Below, piece by piece: positions 36,558 to 44,225 of a stretch of DNA of 60,019 bases (positions are counted from its first letter, which is position 1; each line of letters begins with the position of its first letter). Position numbers and translations under genes: made by a program. Origin of the DNA: an uncultured Lamprocystis sp. Lineage in GTDB: Bacteria; Pseudomonadota; Gammaproteobacteria; Chromatiales; Chromatiaceae. The stretch covers positions 1-60,019 of the forward strand of contig NZ_CAIZIZ010000098.1 in assembly GCF_903933125.1 (NCBI RefSeq), in the 5' to 3' direction. The notes below the pieces were generated by a model. It saw only the letters and a program-made list of their open reading frames with translations, searched no databases and was not told the origin of the DNA.

Positions 36558-38006
36558 TCAAAAAGCCACCACCACTTCCGCACGCAGGAAATAGGACTCA
36601 TCCCGACGGTTACGGGCGTAAAAGTCCCCAGGGGCCAGATACTCCGCGACCAGATGGCCGGAGAGATACTTGTTGAACTTGGTCTTGACCCAGCCGGTGA
36701 ACAAATGGCCACGGAAGCTGCCGTCGTGGCTGATGTTGTAGTATTGGCTCGCGGTGCGCACACTTTGCTGGTCGGCCCACAGGGCGTGGTAGTCGAGCAG
36801 CACTTCGGTGGTCGGATGGACCTTGGCCAGCCAGCCGACGTTCAGGCGGACCAAGTTGGTTGCCTGGCCGACCCGGCTGTCCAGCGGCCATTGATAGATC
36901 ATCAACTCGCTCCACTGGGGCCAGCGGCCCCAGAGCGGATCGAATGACTCATTGGTCTTGCTGTCCGGATCGTCACCCGTGAGGTATTCCAAATCCGCAT
37001 GCACGCGGTTGGCCAATGGATCATTGAAGGCATAGGTGAGACGCCCGTTGAAACCGAACGCTGAGATATTCTGACGCGGGGCGCCCAGGGTGACGCGGTT
37101 CGCGCCCCACTCACCCGCCGCCTCGGCCCTCAGGTTCCAGTTCGGCGTGAGCTTGGAGTCGATGCGGGCACCCACGGCATACACCTGACCGTCGTCCGAC
37201 GGCGAGGGGAAAGGGTAGCCGTTGTTCACCCGCATGTTGTTCAAGGTGTAGTTCGGGTCATTGCCCTTGTAGATGAAATAGCCATCCAGGTCGGTATCCT
37301 TGATCAATGACTTGTTGCGGGCGTAGAGAATCCCGCCTTCCTCATACTGTTCGGTCTGGTCTTCGATGGTGCCGTTCAATGGCGTGGGGAAGCGGTCCGT
37401 GTTGGGGTAATTATTGATGTAGATCAGGTCGAAGGTGGTCTTGATCGCGTCCGCCGCGTAGGTCGCCCGCGCGGCATCCATGTAAATGGTGCGCGATCCG
37501 TCGATCGGCGTACCGTCCAACACCAGCCAGCCGTTGCCGAGGATAAGGTCCTGACGCCCGGCCTTGAGTGAGAATCCACTGTCGAAGATCTTCTTGAAGT
37601 CCAAGGTCAGCGAATCGAACAGGATACCACCGCTGTACCACTTCTCGAATCCATATCCGGGCGCAAAGGCGCTCTCCGGGGGCAGCGTGTAATGACGGCC
37701 TTCCCACATCAACCGGGCGGCCAGGGCGAAATGCTCGCTGGGGGCATATTGACCCCAGCCGCGAAAACGGTAGCGCTGAAAGACTCGGTTAGCGGTGGGG
37801 TTTTGTTGACCCGTGACATTCCCCGTGGGCGTCAGGCGCTGGTCGTTGAGCCCGATATTCTCGATGTACTCTTCGCGCAGGCGCATATCGGCCCCCGCAC
37901 TGAATGCACCCCAGGTTTGGTCGGCGGTAGCCGGCGCGGTCGCAACGACGCCGAATGCACCCAATGCGATGGCCGCGGCGGCGGCTCGGGTTGTATTAGA
38001 GTTCAT
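36558..38006 (-). CDS. Alginate-export-family outer-membrane porin
   Basis: A 482-aa outer-membrane β-barrel with a signal peptide (about 1-29, ending ATADQ). Barrel strands are visible throughout, such as FQRYRFRGWGQY, FSLKAGRQDLILGNGWLVLDGTPIDG and the terminal FLRAEVVVAF ending in Phe. The KAGRQDL..G segment is characteristic of the AlgE-like/alginate export family, which includes general porins for organic acids. The start (38006) overlaps the small membrane protein gene by 11 bp. It probably brings the symporter substrate across the outer membrane. Confidence 0.8.
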   Translation of the reverse strand: MNSNTTRAAAAAIALGAFGVVATAPATADQTWGAFSAGADMRLREEYIENIGLNDQRLTPTGNVTGQQNPTANRVFQRYRFRGWGQYAPSEHFALAARLMWEGRHYTLPPESAFAPGYGFEKWYSGGILFDSLTLDFKKIFDSGFSLKAGRQDLILGNGWLVLDGTPIDGSRTIYMDAARATYAADAIKTTFDLIYINNYPNTDRFPTPLNGTIEDQTEQYEEGGILYARNKSLIKDTDLDGYFIYKGNDPNYTLNNMRVNNGYPFPSPSDDGQVYAVGARIDSKLTPNWNLRAEAAGEWGANRVTLGAPRQNISAFGFNGRLTYAFNDPLANRVHADLEYLTGDDPDSKTNESFDPLWGRWPQWSELMIYQWPLDSRVGQATNLVRLNVGWLAKVHPTTEVLLDYHALWADQQSVRTASQYYNISHDGSFRGHLFTGWVKTKFNKYLSGHLVAEYLAPGDFYARNRRDESYFLRAEVVVAF

Positions 38007-38166
38007 CTTCCACCTTTTGTTCTTCAATGGCCCAGGCACGGTCCTCCGCCGTCACTTCATCGACAGCGGCGTTACGCCGCAGGATGCCGTAGAGGACGCT
38101 CACCGCGGCAACCGCGATGCAGCCCAGGAAGGCAGCCAGGACCAGGGGATCAGCGATACCGAGCAT
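37996..38166 (-). CDS. Small SSS-symporter accessory protein
   Basis: A 56-aa protein beginning MLGIADPLVLAAFLGCIAVA. It has a single membrane helix (about 8-27), a short basic loop LRRN and an acidic C-terminal tail (VEDEL). This matches the NCBI 'symporter small accessory protein' type, which is encoded next to SSS symporters. Its start lies inside the end of the symporter gene (17-bp overlap) and its end overlaps the porin start by 11 bp, so three genes are physically interlocked. It is probably needed for assembly or stability of the symporter. Confidence 0.72.
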   Translation of the reverse strand: MLGIADPLVLAAFLGCIAVAAVSVLYGILRRNAAVDEVTAEDRAWAIEEQKVEDEL

Positions 38167-40042
38167 GGGTGTCTCCGGTCGGTTCAGACTTACGGGTTGT
38201 GGCTTGGGGAGCCGCGTACTGGGGGAAACACCGACGCAGATGCTGCGGATCGGATGCCTTGGTAATAGCGCTGACCAGGATCAGGGTCAGAATCGCCAGC
38301 GGCAACGCGATGATGATCGGGTCCACCGACGGCCAATTGGGATAGTCCGCCAGGAGGCTGGTCTTACCGCCGGTGACCAGTTGTACCAGCCCGATGGCGC
38401 TCGCCTCCTTGGCCTTGACCAGCAGGAGCCAGAACAGCGAGACCAGCATCCCAACCGTCATGGACGCCAGGGCACCGGCACGGGTTGCCCGCCGCCAGAA
38501 GAGACCGCCGATATAGGCCGGCAGGAAGGTCGCGGCACAGAGACCGAAGAAGATCGCGGTAAAGCGGGCGATCACGTAATCCTCGCGCACGTTGTAGCTG
38601 ATGCTCACGGACACCAACAGGCCGATGACGATCGCGATGCGCATGGCCAATACGCTCGGCTCAGTGCCGTGCTGGCCGGTGATGCGTTCATAGAGATCAC
38701 GCCCGGCGGCGGTGCCGATGGTGTGGAACTGACTCGACATCGTGCTCATGGCCGCCGCCAGCAGGGCCAGGAAGAACACCAGTCCGAACCAGCGCGGCAG
38801 GGCCGTGTTGATGAAGGTCGGAATGATCTGGTCGGCGTCACCCTTGGCGTAGACCACCGACGGCGCGCGCCCGCTGACCAGGTCCAGAGGGGCGCCCTGG
38901 GCGTCCTGAGCAGGCTGATGCGCGGAAACGACCATGGGCGCAGTCGCCGGCTGATTGGTCTTGGGGTTAATGACCGGCTCCCAGCGCCCGGGTGATGTTT
39001 CCTTCATCAGCCCAACCAGGGCGTGGTTGCGTTCCGCGTCGATCTCCTTGACCACCTGCCCCTTGAGCAGGGGCCCGTGCTGGGCGAACCACGCATTGGA
39101 AAGGCTGCCCACGGCGAAGGGGGTACCGGTCATGAAGAGGATGAAGACCGCCCCGATCGGCACGGCCCGGTCCAGTTCGCGGCGGCTGCGCACCGTCATG
39201 AAACGCACCACCAACTGGGGTTGGGCCACGACGCCGATGCCGACCCCCAGGATAATGGCCGTGATCACGGTCCACCACAGGTCATAGCCGGTCGCTCCCC
39301 AGCCGAACTTGGGCATGGCGGTCCAGCCCTGGTGACCCATGGCCTGGAGAGGCGCCGGCACCAGATCGGCCATCCCGGTCAGGTACTGGTGCGCCGCGCT
39401 GACTCCGCCCAGGCTCGTGTAGGCGAAGAACAGCAGATATGCCATAGCCAGGATCATAATCAACCCTTGGAAGGTGTCGGTGTACATCACCGCCTTGAGC
39501 CCGCCGGGAATCACATAGGCCGCGGTGATCAGGGCGAACACCAGCAGGGCCACCTCGAAATCCACTCCGAACTGGGTGGCTGCAAAGACGGCGCCGCCGG
39601 TCATCACCGCCGCCGAGTAAAGCGGCATGAAGAGGAAGATCAGCAGCCCGGCGAAAATCTGAATCGCTTTACTCTGGTAGCGTGCGCCCAGCAGCTCCGG
39701 GAAGGTGTGAGCACCAAGGTGGTGACCCAGACGCCGGGTCGGCTCGCCGAGCACAGTGAATGCGAGCAGGATGCCCACGCCGATGTTCAGGAAGGTCAAC
39801 CACAGCAGGCTCATGCCGAACAGGCCGGCGACTCCGCCGAAACCCACGATGGCCGCGGTGGAGATGAAGGTGGCCCCATAGGACACCGCCATGATGACCG
39901 GGTGGACTGAGCGCCCGCCCACCAGATAGTCCGCCCCGGTCCGCGTCCGCCGGTAGCCGAGCCAACCCAGATAGACCGTGGTCAGCAGATACCCCAGGAT
40001 GACGACAATATCGACCCAACCCACCGCAGAATGCCCCGTCAT
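38150..40042 (-). CDS. SSS-family sodium:solute symporter, copy 1
   Basis: A 630-aa inner-membrane sodium/solute symporter with about 13 membrane helices. Family features include YLVGGRSVHPVIMAVSYGATFISTAAIVGFGG (helix 1-2), FPELLGARYQSK, VYVIPGGLKAVMYTDTFQG-like sodium-binding segments and LLAAAMSTMSSQFHTIGTAAGRDLY. An about 85-residue soluble insert lies near 325-420. The substrate is unknown, but organic acids are common in this subgroup. It has a near-identical tandem paralogue upstream and is coupled to the small accessory protein and porin genes downstream. Confidence 0.85.
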   Translation of the reverse strand: MTGHSAVGWVDIVVILGYLLTTVYLGWLGYRRTRTGADYLVGGRSVHPVIMAVSYGATFISTAAIVGFGGVAGLFGMSLLWLTFLNIGVGILLAFTVLGEPTRRLGHHLGAHTFPELLGARYQSKAIQIFAGLLIFLFMPLYSAAVMTGGAVFAATQFGVDFEVALLVFALITAAYVIPGGLKAVMYTDTFQGLIMILAMAYLLFFAYTSLGGVSAAHQYLTGMADLVPAPLQAMGHQGWTAMPKFGWGATGYDLWWTVITAIILGVGIGVVAQPQLVVRFMTVRSRRELDRAVPIGAVFILFMTGTPFAVGSLSNAWFAQHGPLLKGQVVKEIDAERNHALVGLMKETSPGRWEPVINPKTNQPATAPMVVSAHQPAQDAQGAPLDLVSGRAPSVVYAKGDADQIIPTFINTALPRWFGLVFFLALLAAAMSTMSSQFHTIGTAAGRDLYERITGQHGTEPSVLAMRIAIVIGLLVSVSISYNVREDYVIARFTAIFFGLCAATFLPAYIGGLFWRRATRAGALASMTVGMLVSLFWLLLVKAKEASAIGLVQLVTGGKTSLLADYPNWPSVDPIIIALPLAILTLILVSAITKASDPQHLRRCFPQYAAPQATTRKSEPTGDTHARYR

Positions 40043-40364
40043 GGATGCCCCCGTTTGCTTATCGTGATGACTGCCCCAACGGGGCGGCGCAAGAATACCC
40101 CAGGTTCACCCCTATTTTTCTAGATCCAGCGCAGTTAGATTGCAGATTGATGACGCGGCGAACAGACAAAGTGCCTGGAACCTGCTCCGGAGCCCGGTCC
40201 GCGATGCGTACCCTGCAGCCACCGGACCTTCTCACGGGCGGGCGTCGTTGTCGTAATCGAACAATCCGATCGCGACAACGACAACGACAACGACCAGGAC
40301 AGCGTACTCGGAATCTCGATCACCACATCAGTTTTGATCACACCCGGAACCTGCTGGATCCGGA
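40043..40364. other. Intergenic region between the two symporter genes
   Basis: This 322-bp stretch contains the inverted hexanucleotide arrays at 40243-40294. No small accessory protein gene is found after the upstream symporter in any frame. The promoter of copy 1 must lie here or further upstream. Confidence 0.45.
40243..40294. repeat. Inverted CGTTGTCG / CGACAACG arrays with TAATCGA junction
   Basis: A short GTCGTTGTCG tract followed by TAATCGA (to 40260) faces (CGACAA)3 at 40273-40290. This makes a potential hairpin with an about 19-nt loop. The unit and the TAATCGA junction recur at 52711 and 52937. Confidence 0.6.
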
Positions 40365-42203
40365 CTACCGGCCTTGCTCCTGAGGGAAACACCGACGCAA
40401 ATGCTGCGGATCGGATGCCTTGGTCAAAGCGCTGACCAACACCAGGGTCAGGATCGACAGCGGCAACGCGATGATGATCGGGTCCACCGACGGCCAGTTG
40501 GGAGAGTCCGCCAGGATGCTGGTCTTGCCGCCGGTGACCAGTTGCACCAACCCGATGGCGCTCGCCTCCTTGGCCTTGACCAGCAGCAGCCAGCACAGCG
40601 AGACCAACATCCCGACCGTCATTGAGGCCAGGGCCCCGGCACGGGTCGCGCGCCGCCAGAAGAGGCCGCCAAGATAGGCCGGCAGGAAGCTCGCGGCGCA
40701 CAGGCCGAAGAAGATCGCGGTAAACCGGGCGATCACGTACTCCTCGCGCACGTTATAGCTGATGCTCACGGCCGCCAGCAGGCCCAGCATGATCGCGATG
40801 CGCATCACCAGCACGCTGGGTTCCCTGCCGTGCCGGCCGGTGAGTCGCTCATACAGATCGCGCCCGGCGGCGGTTCCGATGGTATGAAACTGGCTCGACA
40901 TGGTGCTCATGGCCGCCGCCAGCAGGGCCAGGAAGAACACCAGTCCGAACCAGCGCGGCAGCGCCGTGCTGATGAAGGTCGGGATGATCTGGTCGGCATC
41001 GCCCTTGGCATAGACCACCGATGGCGCGCGCCCGCTGACCAGATCCAGGGTCGCGCCGTGAACGTCCTGGGCGGGTTCATGCGCGGCAACGACCATGGGC
41101 GCCGTCGCCGGCTGATTGGTCTTGGGGTTGATGACCGGCCCCCAACGGCCGGGCGCCGTTTCTTTCATCAGGCCCACCAGCGCATGACTGCGCTCGGCGT
41201 CGATTACCTTGACCACCTGACCCTTGAGCAGCGGCCCATGCTGGGCGAACCAGGCGTTGGACAGGCTGCCGACCAGGTAGGGCGTCCCCACCATCAGCAG
41301 GATGAAAATGGCGCCGATCGGCACCGCCCGATCCAGTTCGCGGCGACTGCGCACAGTCATGAAACGCACCACCAACTGAGGCTGGGCCAGCACGCCGATA
41401 CCGACCCCCAGAATGATCGCCGTGACCACGGTCCACCACAGGTCGTAGCCGGGCGCCCCCCACCCGAACTTGGGCATGGCGGTCCAGCCCTGGTGACCCA
41501 TGGCCTGCAGCGGCGCGGGCACCAGATCGGCCATGTCGGTCAGGTAACGGTGCGCCGGCTCGACCCCGCCCAGGCTCGTGTAGGTAAACCACAGCAAGTA
41601 GGCCATGGCGAGGATCATGATCAGACCCTGAAAGGTATCGGTATACATCACCGCCTTGAGCCCGCCGGGGATCACATAGGCCGCGGTGATCAGTGCGAAC
41701 ACCAGCAGCGCCACCTCGAAATCCACCCCGAACTGGGTGGCGGCAAAGACCGCACCGCCGGTCATCACGGCCGCCGAATAGAGCGGCATAAAGAGGACGA
41801 TCACCAACCCGGCGAACACCTGGACGCCCTTGCTCTGATAGCGCGCACCGAGCAACTCCGGGAAGGTATGCACGCCCAACCGATGGCCCAGGCGCCGGGT
41901 CGGCTCCCCCAGCACGGTAAAGGCCAGCAGGATGCCGATGGCGATGTTGACGAAGGTGAGCCACATCAGGCTCATGCCGAAGAGTCCGGCGACCCCGCCG
42001 AAACCCACGATGGCCGCGGTGGAGATGAAGGTCGCCCCATAGGACACCGCCATGATGACCGGATGGACCGAGCGCCCGCCAACCAGATAGTCCGCCGCCG
42101 TCCGGGTGCGCCGGTACCCGAGCCAACCCAAATAGCCGGTGATCAACAGATAGCCGATCACGACGACGATATCCACCCAATCAACCGCAGAATGTCCGAC
42201 CAC
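40365..42203 (-). CDS. SSS-family sodium:solute symporter, copy 2
   Basis: A 612-aa tandem paralogue of the symporter at 38150, with only scattered substitutions through all membrane helices and the soluble insert. It is 18 residues shorter because the C-terminus stops at HLRRCFPQEQGR. No small accessory protein gene follows it. The two copies share strand and direction, indicating a recent tandem duplication in which copy 2 lost, or never had, the accessory gene; it may share the product encoded downstream. Confidence 0.85.
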   Translation of the reverse strand: MVGHSAVDWVDIVVVIGYLLITGYLGWLGYRRTRTAADYLVGGRSVHPVIMAVSYGATFISTAAIVGFGGVAGLFGMSLMWLTFVNIAIGILLAFTVLGEPTRRLGHRLGVHTFPELLGARYQSKGVQVFAGLVIVLFMPLYSAAVMTGGAVFAATQFGVDFEVALLVFALITAAYVIPGGLKAVMYTDTFQGLIMILAMAYLLWFTYTSLGGVEPAHRYLTDMADLVPAPLQAMGHQGWTAMPKFGWGAPGYDLWWTVVTAIILGVGIGVLAQPQLVVRFMTVRSRRELDRAVPIGAIFILLMVGTPYLVGSLSNAWFAQHGPLLKGQVVKVIDAERSHALVGLMKETAPGRWGPVINPKTNQPATAPMVVAAHEPAQDVHGATLDLVSGRAPSVVYAKGDADQIIPTFISTALPRWFGLVFFLALLAAAMSTMSSQFHTIGTAAGRDLYERLTGRHGREPSVLVMRIAIMLGLLAAVSISYNVREEYVIARFTAIFFGLCAASFLPAYLGGLFWRRATRAGALASMTVGMLVSLCWLLLVKAKEASAIGLVQLVTGGKTSILADSPNWPSVDPIIIALPLSILTLVLVSALTKASDPQHLRRCFPQEQGR

Positions 42204-42579
42204 GATCGTCCCCCTTAGCCTTTGCCATGCGTGTTGCCCCCCGACATTGGCACGGCGGGGCGCGCGCGGCAGAATACACCTGGTTGGCTATCGTGACTTG
42301 AATTTTGCGCCGGCCTTGATCGTAATCCCGGCCAGCAGCGTGCGTAGTCAGGGCTTCCAGCCCTGACGGTGTCAGGCCAGGATGGCCTGACTACGCACCC
42401 GGCGAGCCCAAGTGGCCGGAATCTTGATCGAAGCCTGTGCGCCGAAGGCCGCTTCCGCGCGGTCGCGGCGCGCTTTCGCGGTAACATACTGGCCCTACGA
42501 GGCTGGCGGCTGAGCGCTAACCGCTCTATTTGAGGATAGAACCCCAGCGTTTTCGCTACCGAACACCGAGGATAGCAAC
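42204..42579. other. Divergent intergenic region with the 124-bp element
   Basis: This 376-bp stretch separates symporter copy 2 from the thioesterase gene and contains the mobile element at 42312-42435. No gene is recognised. Promoters for both flanking genes are expected outside the element. Confidence 0.5.
42304..42443 (-). mobile_element. 124-bp non-autonomous element, copy 1, with 8-bp flanking repeats
   Basis: The element proper covers 42312-42435. Its ends are GGCCTTGATC and GATCGAAGCC (imperfect 22-bp terminal inverted repeats). Two adjacent 9-bp-stem hairpins (GTCAGGGCT/AGCCCTGAC and GTCAGGCCA/TGGCCTGAC) lie inside an outer TGCGTAGTCAGG/CCTGACTACGCA repeat. The flanks TTTGCGCC (42304-42311) and TGTGCGCC (42436-42443) match at 7 of 8 positions, consistent with an aged 8-bp target duplication. 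It is inverted relative to the copy at 59120. Confidence 0.75.
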
Positions 42580-42939
42580 GTGGAAAGTTACAAGGTCGTG
42601 CGGCCCGAGCATCTCAATCACTTCGGGTATCTGTTCGGGGGCTTTACGCTCATGTGGGTGGACGAGATCTCCTGGATCGCGGCCAGCCGCGACTATCCAG
42701 GGTGCAGTTTCGTCACGGTGAGCATGGACAAGGTTGAGTTCCGCCGCGGGGTGCATCAGGGCGCGGTGCTGCGCTTCGACGTGCGCAAGCGTCACGCGGG
42801 CAATACCTCGGTGGAATACGAGGTGCAGGTCTACGCCGATGACCTGGAGACCGGCACCGAGGAGGCCATCTTCCAGACCCACATCCGCTTCGTCTGCCTC
42901 GACGCCATGGGTAAGAAGACCTTGCTGCCGCGGCGGTGA
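42580..42939 (+). CDS. Acyl-CoA thioesterase (hotdog fold, YciA/BACH type)
   Basis: A 119-aa single hotdog-domain protein. VRPEHLNHFGYLFGGFTLMWVDEISWIAAS is the conserved helix region, with Asn and Asp positions used in thioester hydrolysis, followed by VEFRRGVHQGAVLRFDV. The start is GTG at 42580 with GAGGA upstream. It probably acts on medium- or long-chain acyl-CoA. It converges with the PaaI-like hotdog gene, their stops being only a few bases apart. Confidence 0.8.
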   Translation: MESYKVVRPEHLNHFGYLFGGFTLMWVDEISWIAASRDYPGCSFVTVSMDKVEFRRGVHQGAVLRFDVRKRHAGNTSVEYEVQVYADDLETGTEEAIFQTHIRFVCLDAMGKKTLLPRR

Positions 42940-42942
42940 AGC

Positions 42943-43308
42943 TCAGGCTTTTTTGCGGTGGACAGTTCCGGTGAAGAGCGCGATCAGTTCAACGCCGCGA
43001 TGCACCTCCACCTGATAGACCCCGGTCCGGCGGGTCAGGCTGACTTCGCGGGCGACCGCCTCGATGGTGTCGCCGACCGCGGTCGCCTTGAAATACTCCA
43101 TGTGGGCGCTCAAGGACACGGCCAGCGGTCCGTGTGAGTTGGAGGCCAGGGCGAAGGCCGAGTCGGCCAAGGTGAACAGCAAGCCGCCGTGGGCTGAGCC
43201 CCAGTTGTTCAGATGCTCGGGCTTGAGCTGAACCCGCATCCGCGCCTGACCGGGGCCAGTGATCTCGCCCTCGAATCCGAGGGCGGTCATAAAGGGGTCT
43301 AAGTGCAT
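42943..43308 (-). CDS. PaaI-family hotdog thioesterase
   Basis: A 121-aa hotdog-fold protein. LKPEHLNNWGSAHGGLLFTLADSAFALASN is the hallmark HGG-x-LFxLAD helix of PaaI/phenylacetyl-CoA thioesterases, with the catalytic Asp. The family ending VYQVEVHRGVELIALFTGTVHRK is present. The start at 43308 fits the family length. It is on the opposite strand to another hotdog gene, an unusual tail-to-tail pair of thioesterases that are not close paralogues. Confidence 0.82.
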   Translation of the reverse strand: MHLDPFMTALGFEGEITGPGQARMRVQLKPEHLNNWGSAHGGLLFTLADSAFALASNSHGPLAVSLSAHMEYFKATAVGDTIEAVAREVSLTRRTGVYQVEVHRGVELIALFTGTVHRKKA

Positions 43309-43418
43309 CGTCGATCTCCTCATAGACGAGTGGACAGCCGTGCCCACACCGGAGACCCGACAGTGGGGTTCCCGATGTGGACGTTGGCAAGCAACTTTTG
43401 AATTCTTACTGCCCGAGC

Positions 43419-43979
43419 CTAAGCCGCCGGCCGCCCCCAGGGCAGCATGCGCTCCAGGGTGCCGTCGCGGCGGGCGTACTGATGCCACAGTGCAGCGGCA
43501 ACGTGCAGCCCGACCAGCGAGTACAGGAAGAACTCCATGGGCTCGCCGTGGAAGATGTGCATGGCCTCATTCAGCTGCGCGGAGGGAGCGACCAGTGATG
43601 GCAGTTGGGTACCGAAGAAATCGGCAAAGCGGCCTTCCTTGGAAACCACCCGCAAGTATCCGAAGACCGGGATCAACAGGGTGGCGAGGTTGAGCAACAG
43701 GTGGGTCAGCTTGGCCGCGATCAGGCTCCATTGGGGGGCGGGTAACGGCGCCGGCTGGGGACTGAGGCGGCTCCAGAGAATGCGCGCGATCACGACCAGG
43801 AACAGCAAGATACCAATCGACTCGTGTAAATGGAGCCACTCGGTGCGCAAGGCCGACTCCTTAGGCGCACCGTCGCGCAGACTGTCGGTCACGACGAGTC
43901 CAACCAGCATCAGCACGACAGACCAGTGGAAAAGTTGTGAAAGGGTGTTGTAGCGTAATGGGGCGGTGGTTTGGTTCAT
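43419..43979 (-). CDS. Cytochrome b561
   Basis: A 186-aa inner-membrane di-haem cytochrome b of the prokaryotic b561 family (CybB type). It has four membrane helices. Haem-ligand histidines are visible in LSQLFHWSVVL, WLHLHESIG and VGLHVAAALWHQYARRDGTLERMLP. It probably oxidises ubiquinol or moves electrons to periplasmic acceptors or superoxide. The start MNQTTAPLRYN at 43979 matches family N-termini. It is divergent from the SulP transporter. Confidence 0.87.
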   Translation of the reverse strand: MNQTTAPLRYNTLSQLFHWSVVLMLVGLVVTDSLRDGAPKESALRTEWLHLHESIGILLFLVVIARILWSRLSPQPAPLPAPQWSLIAAKLTHLLLNLATLLIPVFGYLRVVSKEGRFADFFGTQLPSLVAPSAQLNEAMHIFHGEPMEFFLYSLVGLHVAAALWHQYARRDGTLERMLPWGRPAA

Positions 43980-44225
43980 GGATTCATCCGATCTTCGATG
44001 GGTGGTGAAGTCCACAATGATCGCATAGTTATCGGTAAGATGCCGGACCGTTGCCCGATCGACCCATGATGCCCACGAACCATGGCGCGCATCATGACGG
44101 CCGCCGGCCTCCCATACGCCACACTTGAGAACATTAGCGTTTTCTACTACTGTTCGACGCTGCCATACCCGCCCGGCGCCACCCCGCCCGCCCGTGCAGC
44201 CGACCGCCTTCGCAGGACTCACGAC

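Noticed and set aside
34400-36600. Retron associated with ptuAB
   Set aside because: No reverse transcriptase frame or msr/msd-like inverted repeat is seen next to the pair, so it is called a stand-alone Septu system.
40830-42218. 462-aa open frame on the plus strand
   Set aside because: Antisense to symporter copy 2. A matching shadow opposite copy 1 (38117-39910) shows it follows from the symporter codons.
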